NCBI GenBank assembly: GCA_035628335.1
Contig: DASPKA010000030.1
Location: forward strand, 1-5,932
Source: DASPKA01 sp035628335
Lineage (GTDB): Bacteria > Patescibacteriota > Doudnabacteria > UBA920
Reading direction: 5' to 3'
Length of the DNA stretch: 5,932 nt
Below the pieces are notes generated by a model. The model searched no databases. It was given only the letters and a program-made list of their open reading frames with translations, and had not been told where the DNA came from. The stretch's first letter is position 1. Each line of letters begins with the position of its first letter. Shown piece by piece: positions 1-5,414 of this stretch. The position numbers and the translations under genes are program-made.

Positions 1-455
1 TGGTAAAAGCAGTTGGGCAATTGTTCTTTGCCTGTTTGGTGGCTTTTCTACTTTATTCGGCAAACATTTTTTCTCTCTCCTTTTACTTGATTCCTTTTAC
101 CTTCCTTTTGCTGATGGCTGGTTGGTGGATGGGTTTTTTTGTGGCAGGGCTCATTCTGCACTACGGTAAGAGATTACAGAATTTTGCCTGGACCCTCGCG
201 TGGGCGTTTGCACCACTTTCTTGTGTGTACTACCCGCTTTCAGCCTTGCCTGACTGGGTACAGTACTTGGCACGCATGTTACCTATGACATACGTTTTTG
301 AGGGTATGCGCAGCGTGCTACTACACGGAACAATGGATTACAAAAATTTTGTGTTTGCCTTTGGAATTAATGTCCTCTACCTCTTACTTGCGGGGTGGTA
401 TTTGCGTCACGGCTTTAAAAAAGTGCTTAATCAGGGCTTGGTTAAGTTGATGTAG
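1..455 (+). CDS. ABC-2 type transporter permease, C-terminal part (5' end outside window)
   Basis: The frame is open from the first bases (complete codons from position 3), so the gene starts upstream of the window; the TTG at 21 is an internal Leu. About 150 codons are visible, ending in TAG at 453-455. The protein is strongly hydrophobic, with about four membrane segments: FFACLVAFLLYSANIFSL, a stretch around LIPFTFLLLMAGWWMGFFVAGLIL, one around FAWTLAWAFAPLSCVYYPL, and a last one around FVFAFGINVLYLLLAGWYL. The stretch PLSCVYYPLSALPDWVQYLA, followed by RMLPMTYVFEGMR, resembles the C-terminal signature of ABC-2 permeases (a Y/FYP-S-hP-W-h-hh-hlP-h-h-h-E-hR pattern). Such permeases pair with an ATPase to export lipids, polysaccharides or drugs. 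The partner ATPase would be expected upstream, out of view. The substrate cannot be told. The short basic tail (RHGFKKVLNQG) looks like a normal cytoplasmic C-terminus, so the 3' end is intact. Confidence 0.8.
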   Translation, partial: VKAVGQLFFACLVAFLLYSANIFSLSFYLIPFTFLLLMAGWWMGFFVAGLILHYGKRLQNFAWTLAWAFAPLSCVYYPLSALPDWVQYLARMLPMTYVFEGMRSVLLHGTMDYKNFVFAFGINVLYLLLAGWYLRHGFKKVLNQGLVKLM

Positions 456-461
456 TAAATT

Positions 462-477
462 TGGTATAATTAAAACG
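462..477 (+). promoter_or_regulatory. Extended -10 promoter for tsaC, predicting a leaderless mRNA
   Basis: TGG at 462-464 followed directly by a perfect TATAAT at 465-470 makes an extended -10 element. The best -35 at 17-base spacing is TTAAGT (442-447), which is weak, as is common when an extended -10 is present. The start site, 6-8 bases past the -10, falls at about 477-478, on the ATG of tsaC itself. The predicted transcript has essentially no 5' UTR. The promoter lies only 6 bases beyond the stop codon of the permease gene. The tRNA promoter at 5406-5414 shares the same TTTGGTAnAAT core. Confidence 0.75.
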
Positions 478-1134
478 ATGATAGTTATTGATTATAATTC
501 TAAGAAGCATAAGGAAATAATCCATGCGGCAGTGTTGGCGCTCACGCATGGAAAGGCTGTGGTGTTTCCTACAGATACCTCTTATGGGCTTGCGGTAGAT
601 GCTACCAATGCTAAAGCAGTTAAGAAGCTTTACGCTATAAAAGGGCGAGGGTTTAACAAACCAGTACATGTAATAGTGCCTTCACAGAAGTACTGTAAAC
701 AATTAGTTTTATGGGATGCAAAGGCACAAAAGTTGGCGAAGGCCTTTTGGCCTGGTGCATTAACATTGGTGCTTTCTTTGAAATCAAAGAATACAAGCAT
801 AAAAGCTGTAAGTGCGAAGACTGGTTATATAGGACTTAGATATCCCGACAACACCATTGCGCTGGATCTAGCAAAGAAACTTGGCCGTCCTATAACTGCA
901 ACTTCTGCAAATATTTCTGGGGGAATGGATTCATACAGTATTGCCGATATTTATAAGAACTTTAAATATAGCAAGCAAAAGCCAGACATTGTGCTTAATG
1001 CTGGTAAATTAAGAAAAAAAATGCCTTCAACGCTCCTTAAAATCACAGACACTGGTTACGAAATTTTACGTAAAGGTCCAGTGACCGAAAAACAAATAAC
1101 AAAAATATTACATGCTCGCAAGACACTTCTTTAA
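478..1134 (+). CDS. tsaC: L-threonylcarbamoyladenylate synthase (TsaC/YrdC family)
   Basis: This enzyme makes threonylcarbamoyl-AMP from threonine, bicarbonate and ATP, the first step of the N6-threonylcarbamoyladenosine (t6A) modification at position 37 of ANN-decoding tRNAs. The protein has 218 residues and forms a single YrdC domain without the extra C-terminal Sua5 domain, so it is the short TsaC form. Visible family motifs are PTDTSYGL (31-38), KGRGFNKP (55-62, the basic nucleotide-binding stretch), FWPGALTLVL (90-99), GLRYPD (119-124), TATSANISGG (140-149), PSTLLKI and LRKGPV near the C-terminus. All the expected conserved positions are present and it should be active. ATG 478 is chosen because residues 1-30 match the usual family N-terminus and because the promoter places the transcript start there. 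No Shine-Dalgarno is possible upstream. The next gene overlaps its 3' end by 23 bases, so the two are probably co-transcribed. Confidence 0.95.
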   Translation: MIVIDYNSKKHKEIIHAAVLALTHGKAVVFPTDTSYGLAVDATNAKAVKKLYAIKGRGFNKPVHVIVPSQKYCKQLVLWDAKAQKLAKAFWPGALTLVLSLKSKNTSIKAVSAKTGYIGLRYPDNTIALDLAKKLGRPITATSANISGGMDSYSIADIYKNFKYSKQKPDIVLNAGKLRKKMPSTLLKITDTGYEILRKGPVTEKQITKILHARKTLL

Positions 1135-2248
1135 AACACATATTTCTCCTGAGTTAAAAACTTTTTTCTTAAGTGCTGGTTTGGCTGACATTGCCTTTGG
1201 TATGGGAATGGTTTTCGAGCCAGTGTTTTTGTATTCCGTGGTTGGGTTTTCATTGCAGAAGGTTTTACTTTACTTTGCCTGCGTGTATGGACTGTACGCG
1301 CTTCTGGCGCCTCTGGGAGCAAAGTTTGTTTCGCGTTTGGGTTTGAGTGGAGGGTATTTTCTAGGGTGCGTTCTTCAAGTGTTATACTGGATTGCGTTTG
1401 TTATGATTCCAACAAACTCCTATTTTGCTGTCATCGCATGTATTATTTTTGGAATACAAAAAAGTGTGTTTTGGCCAAGCTATCACGCCTTAATGTTCGA
1501 GTATCGTGACAAGCGGTCAGCGGGTAGGGAGTTTTCTTATCTTTACTCTGTGGTTATTGTGGGCTATATTTTGTCTCCCTATTTTGCGGGGGTCCTGTCG
1601 CAGCAAATTAACCCCTCTGTGCCGTTTTATATAGCGATGGTCGTATATTTGTTTAGCGGGGTGCTGTTATTAGTTAAACTGCGCCCGACTTTGAAGCACA
1701 AGGTCACAGTTGTAGGAAGTATGTCATATGTATTTAAAATGCCCGGTAAATTCATTGGGTATGCCGGGTTTGGTGAGGAGGTTTTGCATTTTACCGCATG
1801 GTCGGTTTTTGTCTTCCTTACAGTAGGAAGTTTTGAAGGGTTTGGTTTATTTGCGGCACTGGCAGGGTTCTTTTCTGCAATAGCGGTTTTGGTCACGGGC
1901 AAGCTTTCAGATGTTAAGGGTAACGGGGAGCTTAAGGTGCTTTCGGTTATGAATGCGATATTTTATATAGTAAGGGCAATAATGCCCGCTTCGGTTGGGG
2001 GTTTGTTCGTGGCAGACGCATTGGGAAGAACAACGAAAGACCAGATTTTTGTTGCGGTTTCGAGTGATGTATATCATAAGCCGGGTAGGGAGAATTTGGA
2101 GTATTCTGCGTTTTTTGAGCAGTCGCTTGCAATAGGCAAGGCTTTGGCGTGTTTGCTGGGTGTGGTATTATTCACTATGACAGGCGGGTCCTTTGCCAGC
2201 CTGTTTATATTAGCTGCTATATTTAGCCTGTTGTATTTGTTTATATAA
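1112..2248 (+). CDS. Major facilitator superfamily-like membrane transporter
   Basis: The protein has 378 residues and about 11-12 predicted membrane segments along its whole length, fitting an MFS fold. Between segments 2 and 3 is a weak motif-A-like loop (GAKFVSRLG, 69-77), and its counterpart in the second half is GKLSDVKG (263-270). A WPSYHALMFEYRDK segment (121-134) followed by RSAGREFS forms a conserved-looking cytoplasmic loop after segment 4. The N-terminus (ISPELKTFFLSAGLADIAFG, then FEPVFLY) resembles an MFS group I associate with CPR bacteria; this is from memory and untested. The substrate is unknown. ATG 1112 is chosen because this N-terminus looks authentic, although it lies inside tsaC. 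No Shine-Dalgarno precedes it, so translation probably depends on ribosomes arriving on tsaC. The protein ends abruptly after the last membrane segment (LLYLFI), which is slightly short but plausible. Confidence 0.8.
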   Translation: MLARHFFKTHISPELKTFFLSAGLADIAFGMGMVFEPVFLYSVVGFSLQKVLLYFACVYGLYALLAPLGAKFVSRLGLSGGYFLGCVLQVLYWIAFVMIPTNSYFAVIACIIFGIQKSVFWPSYHALMFEYRDKRSAGREFSYLYSVVIVGYILSPYFAGVLSQQINPSVPFYIAMVVYLFSGVLLLVKLRPTLKHKVTVVGSMSYVFKMPGKFIGYAGFGEEVLHFTAWSVFVFLTVGSFEGFGLFAALAGFFSAIAVLVTGKLSDVKGNGELKVLSVMNAIFYIVRAIMPASVGGLFVADALGRTTKDQIFVAVSSDVYHKPGRENLEYSAFFEQSLAIGKALACLLGVVLFTMTGGSFASLFILAAIFSLLYLFI

Positions 2249-2290
2249 GGTTAACGCACGTTTTCAGGTTCGGTGCTTCTGTACCGCTGC

Positions 2291-2443
2291 GAAAGAAATG
2301 TTACTTCTGGCAACCGGAGTCGCCCCGCCCCTGCGGCGGGTCGCTCCTGCCTCTCGGACGAAAAATTTTTTTATTAAAATCTAAAATAAAAAAATACCAG
2401 GCTTTTCGTCCTCCGAGAGCTTGCCATAAGCAACATTTCTTTC
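2291..2443. repeat. Long imperfect inverted repeat able to fold as a three-way junction
   Basis: Three helices can be read directly. P1 pairs 2291-2313 (GAAAGAAATGTTACTTCTGGC then AA) with 2421-2443, with 21 of 23 positions complementary. P2 is a GC-rich hairpin at 2316-2347, with CCCGCC paired to GGCGGG around a CCTGC loop, extended by CG/CG and GGAG/CTCC. P3 pairs CTCTCGGA (2351-2358) with TCCGAGAG (2412-2419) and CGAAAA (2359-2364) with TTTTCG (2403-2408). An AT-rich tip then pairs 2365-2375 with 2385-2395, 11 of 11. P3 contains bulges at 2396-2402 and 2409-2411. It could be a MITE-like non-autonomous element, a structured RNA, or a transcription barrier. No open frame of note lies inside and I see no clear flanking target duplication. 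Confidence 0.75.
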
Positions 2444-2537
2444 TTCACTAGTATGTGCAACATTTTGTAATCTCAGTTGATCTATGATAAAGTCAAAATT
2501 TCAAATTAAATATTGCTTAATGTTGGATTAGCTACAG

Positions 2538-2606
2538 TTGTCATTCCCGTGTAGACGGGAATCCATGCTTTTAATTACTGGATCCCCGTCTACACGGGGA
2601 CGACAA
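2538..2606. repeat. REP-like inverted pair just upstream of glyA
   Basis: Two 28-base arms, 2538-2565 and 2579-2606, are inverted copies matching at 25 of 28 positions, separated by 13 bases. Each arm also contains its own palindrome: TTCCCGT-GTAG-ACGGGAA in the left arm (7-bp stem) and CCCCGT-CTAC-ACGGGG in the right (6-bp stem). The form GTCATTCCCGN...NCGGGAATCCA is a recurrent bacterial intergenic repeat type, related in style to REP/BIME elements that are spread by RAYT transposases. Further copies are therefore expected elsewhere in this genome. The right arm ends inside AAGGAA, the best ribosome-binding candidate of glyA, 13 bases before its ATG. Confidence 0.85.
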
Positions 2607-2619
2607 GGAAAGAAGAGAT

Positions 2620-3945
2620 ATGAACTACACACACATCCAACAACAAGATCAGGAGATTTTTGACTTACTAAAAAAAGAAGAAGAACGCCAGGTACAAGGC
2701 TTGGTGATGATACCCTCTGAGAACTATGCTTCAACGGCTGTTTTAGAAGCGAATGGGAGTATTTTTAACAACAAGTATTCCGAAGGGTACCCGGGAAAGC
2801 GGTACTATGAGGGCCAAGATGTTGCAGATGTTTTGGAGTCGGTTTGTCAGGCTCGTGCGTTGAAATTGTTTAAAGCAGAGGGGTACAGTGTCAATGTTCA
2901 ACCGTATAGCGGCTCGCCAGCAAACATAGAGGTGTATACTGCGCTCTTGAATTTTGGAGATACTATTTTGGCAATGGATCTTTCTCATGGAGTACATTTA
3001 ACGCATGGTGCGCCAGCAAACTTTTCGGGAAAAAACTATAATTTTGTTCATTACCGCTTTGACCCAGCCACAGAGCAGATAGATTACGAACTCATGGAGA
3101 AGCTGGCACTTGAGCATAAACCAAAGATGATAATTTCAGGATTCACCGCGTACCCACGTAAGATAGACTTCAAGCGAGTGCATGATATTGCTAAAAAGGC
3201 TGGAGCTATTTCTATGGCAGACATTTCCCACATCGCTGGTCTCATAGCTGGTGGTGTTCATGCGAGTCCGTTTCCGTTTACTGACATTGTTACTACGACA
3301 ACCCATAAGACTCTCCGTGGTCCACGCGGTGCAGTGATTTTTTCCAAGCCTGAGTATTCTAAAGCCATAGACTCCTCGGTATTTCCAGGAATGCAAGGTG
3401 GTCCACACGAACATGCTATTGCTGGATACGCCGTAGCTTTTGCTGAGGCAGAAAAGCCAGGATTTGCACAGTATGCTGAACAAGTTGTTAAGAATGCCAG
3501 TGTGCTTGCTCATGTCCTTATGAATCATGGACTGAAGTTAGTTTCAAATGGGACAGACAACCACCTTATTCTTGTTGATCTTCGCAATTTTGGTATAGGC
3601 AGAGGGTATGTTGTAGCAAAAGCCCTAGATGCTGCTCGAATTTATATGAACCGAAATAGCGTGTTTGATGACCAGTCCTCTCCATTTTTCCCTTCTGGTT
3701 TGCGAATGGGCACTCCTGCATTAACCACTCGAGGTATGAAAGAAGGGGAAATGGAGCAGATAGGTCTTTGGATTGCTGAAGTCACGAACGAGTTTGCCAA
3801 AATTGAGTTACCGGAAGATAAAGCTGCCAGGACTGCAATGCTAAAAGATTTTAAGGCAACTATACATGCTCATCCTCTTATAACAAAAATTAGAGACCAG
3901 GTTACTGCCTTAGCGGTTGAGTTTCCGGCGCCTGGTATTTCATAG
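2620..3945 (+). CDS. glyA: Serine hydroxymethyltransferase
   Basis: This PLP-dependent cytoplasmic enzyme interconverts serine and glycine while moving the one-carbon unit to or from tetrahydrofolate. It feeds purine, thymidylate and methionine synthesis. The 441-residue length is close to the usual bacterial size. Visible landmarks are IPSEN (31-35), SEGYPGKRYYEG (54-65), the SGSPAN cofactor region (97-102), THGAP (128-132), DISHIAGL (201-208, with Asp201 and His204 at the cofactor), and TTTTHKTLRGPRG (225-237). Lys230 in that last motif is the Schiff-base lysine. SGLRMGTPALTTRG (359-372) carries the substrate carboxylate Arg362. All key residues are kept, so it should be active. ATG 2620 gives a normal N-terminus. 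A purine-rich stretch (AAGGAAAGAAGAG, 2605-2617) before it is the best Shine-Dalgarno-like sequence in the window. The TAG stop at 3943-3945 lies in the foot of the following hairpin. Confidence 0.97.
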   Translation: MNYTHIQQQDQEIFDLLKKEEERQVQGLVMIPSENYASTAVLEANGSIFNNKYSEGYPGKRYYEGQDVADVLESVCQARALKLFKAEGYSVNVQPYSGSPANIEVYTALLNFGDTILAMDLSHGVHLTHGAPANFSGKNYNFVHYRFDPATEQIDYELMEKLALEHKPKMIISGFTAYPRKIDFKRVHDIAKKAGAISMADISHIAGLIAGGVHASPFPFTDIVTTTTHKTLRGPRGAVIFSKPEYSKAIDSSVFPGMQGGPHEHAIAGYAVAFAEAEKPGFAQYAEQVVKNASVLAHVLMNHGLKLVSNGTDNHLILVDLRNFGIGRGYVVAKALDAARIYMNRNSVFDDQSSPFFPSGLRMGTPALTTRGMKEGEMEQIGLWIAEVTNEFAKIELPEDKAARTAMLKDFKATIHAHPLITKIRDQVTALAVEFPAPGIS

Positions 3946-3998
3946 TGAGTACGCCATGTCCACCTGGGGAAACCCCAGGTTCCCATGGCTACTCTACT
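3944..3998. repeat. Structured hairpin unit 1 of a tandem pair
   Basis: One imperfect hairpin takes up the whole segment. The outer stem is AGTGAGTA (3944-3951) with TACTC-T-ACT (3990-3998), with T3995 bulged. C3952 is bulged on the left side. The middle stem is GCCATG (3953-3958) with CATGGC (3984-3989). A symmetric 3x3 internal loop of TCC (3959-3961) against TCC (3981-3983) follows. The tip stem is ACCTGGGG (3962-3969) with CCCCAGGT (3973-3980) around an AAA loop. GTTT then links it to unit 2. The unit begins inside the glyA stop codon. There is no U-run after it, so it is not a standard intrinsic terminator. Confidence 0.85.
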
Positions 3999-4002
3999 GT
4001 TT

Positions 4003-4061
4003 AGTAAGTACGTTCTGTCCACTCCCGATGCCGCATCGGGAGTTCCCAGGACTACTCTACT
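4003..4061. repeat. Structured hairpin unit 2 of a tandem pair
   Basis: This has the same architecture as unit 1 with different stem sequences. The outer stem is AGTAAGTA (4003-4010) with TACTCTACT (4053-4061), here with C4057 bulged. C4011 is bulged on the left. The middle stem is GTTCTG (4012-4017) with CAGGAC (4047-4052), including one G-T wobble. The TCC (4018-4020)/TCC (4044-4046) internal loop is preserved. The tip stem is ACTCCCGATG (4021-4030) with CATCGGGAGT (4034-4043) around a CCG loop. GTTTA follows, and the uppP ATG begins immediately after that. Confidence 0.85.
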
Positions 4062-4066
4062 GTTTA

Positions 4067-4873
4067 ATGGAATTATTGCAATCATTTATACTTGGTGCGG
4101 TGCAGGGGCTTACTGAGTTCCTGCCCGTTTCTTCCTCAGGGCACTTAATTTTAGTGCCATGGTTTTTTAACTGGAAAGATCCAGGGCTTGCGTATGATGT
4201 CTTTTTGCATGGCGGTACACTGCTCGCACTTTTGGTGTATTTCTGGGAGGATGTCGTTAAGCTTGCTAAGGGCTTTGTTACTTTGTTCACTAAAGCGCGA
4301 GATGCTAGGAGCGAGCACCAAAGTCTTGTACTGCTGTTGCTCGTCGGTACCATTCCGGCGGCAGTGCTTGGAAAGTTTCTTGACCCGTGGGCGCAGCATG
4401 TATTGCGTGACCCTCGCCTGGTTGCATTTGACCTTGCGGTGGCTGGTATCTTGCTTTACGTCGCAGACAAGTTCGGTAAGAAAGCACGAAGTATTCAGAC
4501 AGTCACTATTATTGACGCGCTGTTGATCGGATGTGCTCAGGCGCTGGCATTGTTCCCAGGTGTTTCGAGAAGCGGCGCAACTATTATTGCTGCCTTGCTT
4601 TTGGGCATGCGAAGACCAGACAGCGCGAGATATGCGTTCTTGCTTGCCTTACCTATAACCTTTGGCTCCGTTATATTTAAGTTTAAAGATGTTCTGGTTG
4701 GAGATATTAGTGTGGGGTATGCAGTGGCTGGGTTTGTGTCTAGTGCAGTCTTTGGTTTTTTTGCCATTCGCTACATGCTTAGTTTCGTGCAGAAGCATAG
4801 TTATTCAATTTTTGTGATGTATCGTTTAGTGTTGGCTGTAGTGGTTATTGGAATATTTTTTTCTAGGATATGA
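4067..4873 (+). CDS. uppP: Undecaprenyl-diphosphate phosphatase (UppP/BacA family)
   Basis: This integral membrane enzyme removes a phosphate from undecaprenyl diphosphate, regenerating the lipid carrier used for peptidoglycan and other surface polymers. It often confers low-level bacitracin tolerance. From ATG 4067 the product is 268 residues, normal for the family, with about eight membrane segments. Motif 1 is QGLTEFLPVSSSGHLIL (13-29), which holds the (E/Q)xxxE residues Gln13 and Glu17, the serine run and His26. Motif 2 is PGVSRSG (164-170) with Arg168. DVFLHGGTLLAL (44-55) holds the conserved His48. The frame is open for a further 50 codons upstream (to 3917), but that extension would be read out of the hairpin repeats and the glyA end and is not family-like, so I reject it. 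No Shine-Dalgarno fits between hairpin unit 2 and the ATG. Expression may depend on coupling with glyA or on the structure. Its stop overlaps the next start (ATGA). Confidence 0.95.
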   Translation: MELLQSFILGAVQGLTEFLPVSSSGHLILVPWFFNWKDPGLAYDVFLHGGTLLALLVYFWEDVVKLAKGFVTLFTKARDARSEHQSLVLLLLVGTIPAAVLGKFLDPWAQHVLRDPRLVAFDLAVAGILLYVADKFGKKARSIQTVTIIDALLIGCAQALALFPGVSRSGATIIAALLLGMRRPDSARYAFLLALPITFGSVIFKFKDVLVGDISVGYAVAGFVSSAVFGFFAIRYMLSFVQKHSYSIFVMYRLVLAVVVIGIFFSRI

Positions 4874-5397
4874 ATTTCAAACGCACGAATAGAACTTTGA
4901 AGCGTAATTTGATTTTGCTCGTATGTGCTGAGTTTTTGGGTATATATTCTGTAGCTATGGTACCTGTAATTATCTGGCTTGACCCTACGCAGCTCAAATG
5001 GCAGTATCTGGTATCATTTGGCATAGTCGCTTTGATTATAAAATTTGTTTTTGGCTCTCTGTTCCATTCAGTATTTCCTGAAAAGCGTCCATATCAGCAG
5101 TACCATTTAACTCCATTTACTTCTTGGTTTTTGTCATGGAAGCAAAAGGAGCCGGTCAGCTTTCCTTCAGAGCACGTATTTGTATTGGCGTCGTTCGCCA
5201 GTATTTCCTTCTTTTTTTTGAGCTCTCAATCAACCATTTATTTCTTAATATTGGCTCTTTTGGTAGGCATAGGTAGAGTGTGGTTGGGTTTTCATTACGT
5301 GAGAGATGTGGTAGCAGGCATTATTTTGGGGATTTTGCTCGGATATTTTATTTTTTTACTACCCTGGTATTTTTTAATATTCCCATTGCTTACTTAA
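4870..5397 (+). CDS. PAP2-family membrane phosphatase, possible second undecaprenyl-diphosphate phosphatase
   Basis: The 175-residue protein has about five membrane segments and the phosphatidic-acid-phosphatase type 2 motifs. C1 is HSVFPEKRP (66-74, with Arg73 and Pro74), C2 is FPSEH (98-102, with catalytic His102), and C3 is GRVWLGFHYVRD (135-146, with Arg136, nucleophile His142 and Asp146). Three positions depart from the classic KxxxxxxRP / PSGH / SRxxxxxHxxxD motifs: Lys to His66, Gly to Glu101 and Ser to Gly135. The core catalytic residues remain. An acidic residue in PS-x-H also occurs in BcrC-type undecaprenyl-diphosphate phosphatases. With uppP directly upstream, a role in recycling the undecaprenyl carrier is my inference. 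Another lipid phosphate (for example phosphatidylglycerol phosphate) is equally possible. The ATG at 4870 shares four bases with the uppP stop, which suggests translational coupling. AGGA at 4865-4868 is too close to the ATG to act as a Shine-Dalgarno. Confidence 0.85.
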   Translation: MNFKRTNRTLKRNLILLVCAEFLGIYSVAMVPVIIWLDPTQLKWQYLVSFGIVALIIKFVFGSLFHSVFPEKRPYQQYHLTPFTSWFLSWKQKEPVSFPSEHVFVLASFASISFFFLSSQSTIYFLILALLVGIGRVWLGFHYVRDVVAGIILGILLGYFIFLLPWYFLIFPLLT

Positions 5398-5414
5398 CTG
5401 TGATTTGGTAGAAT
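5386..5414 (+). promoter_or_regulatory. Promoter of tRNA-Leu
   Basis: The -35 is TTGCTT (5386-5391). A 17-base spacer ends in TGG (5406-5408), and the extended -10 is TAGAAT (5409-5414). The -35 lies in the last codons of the PAP2 gene. The predicted start at about 5421 leaves a short leader of about 10 bases for RNase P to remove. The TTTGGTAnAAT core is shared with the tsaC promoter. Confidence 0.8.

Larger units (their letters stand above)
2249..2619. other. 371-base gene-free region between the MFS gene and glyA
   Basis: No credible coding sequence is seen on either strand. The region holds a long imperfect inverted repeat (2291-2443), an AT-rich stretch (about 2460-2530) and a REP-like inverted pair (2538-2606). 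Transcription from tsaC/MFS would have to end here, and a glyA promoter would be expected here, but no textbook intrinsic terminator or consensus -35/-10 pair stands out. Confidence 0.7.

Noticed and set aside
2316..2372. Intrinsic terminator for the MFS gene from the GC-rich hairpin plus T-run
   Set aside because: The T-run (2366-2372) is about 18 bases past the hairpin foot and is itself paired in the larger inverted repeat, so it is not a standard hairpin plus U-tract arrangement.
2477..2491. Possible glyA promoter (TATGAT at 2483-2488)
   Set aside because: The hexamer matches TATAAT at five positions, but no acceptable -35 lies 16-18 bases upstream and there is no TGN extension. The region is AT-rich, so chance matches are expected.
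2528..2734. Minus-strand 68-codon open frame
   Set aside because: It runs antisense to the start of glyA and through the REP-like pair. Its end (SRLHGNDN) is the typical spurious translation of this repeat type.
3136..3528. Minus-strand 130-codon open frame inside glyA
   Set aside because: It is antisense to the conserved core of glyA, including the PLP lysine region, and its translation shows no domain-like character. It is a shadow frame.
3944..4061. CRISPR array or intrinsic terminators
   Set aside because: There are only two units, the variable parts are self-complementary hairpin tips rather than spacers, and no U-run follows either hairpin.
3944..4065. Integron attC-like recombination sites
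   Set aside because: The imperfect hairpin with bulges, a central unpaired loop and a variable tip recalls attC, but the required RYYYAAC and GTTRRRY core pair is absent (GTTTAGT and GTTTAAT do not fit) and the flanking genes are housekeeping genes.
3917..4066. In-frame 50-codon N-terminal extension of uppP
   Set aside because: It is read from the glyA end and the hairpin repeats, places odd Pro/Cys/Trp-rich sequence before a complete UppP N-terminus, and its second half repeats the first because of the DNA repeat (LLYCL twice).
4188..4526. Plus-strand 112-codon open frame inside uppP
   Set aside because: It is in another frame of a strongly conserved gene and its Cys/Ser/Arg-rich translation is not protein-like.
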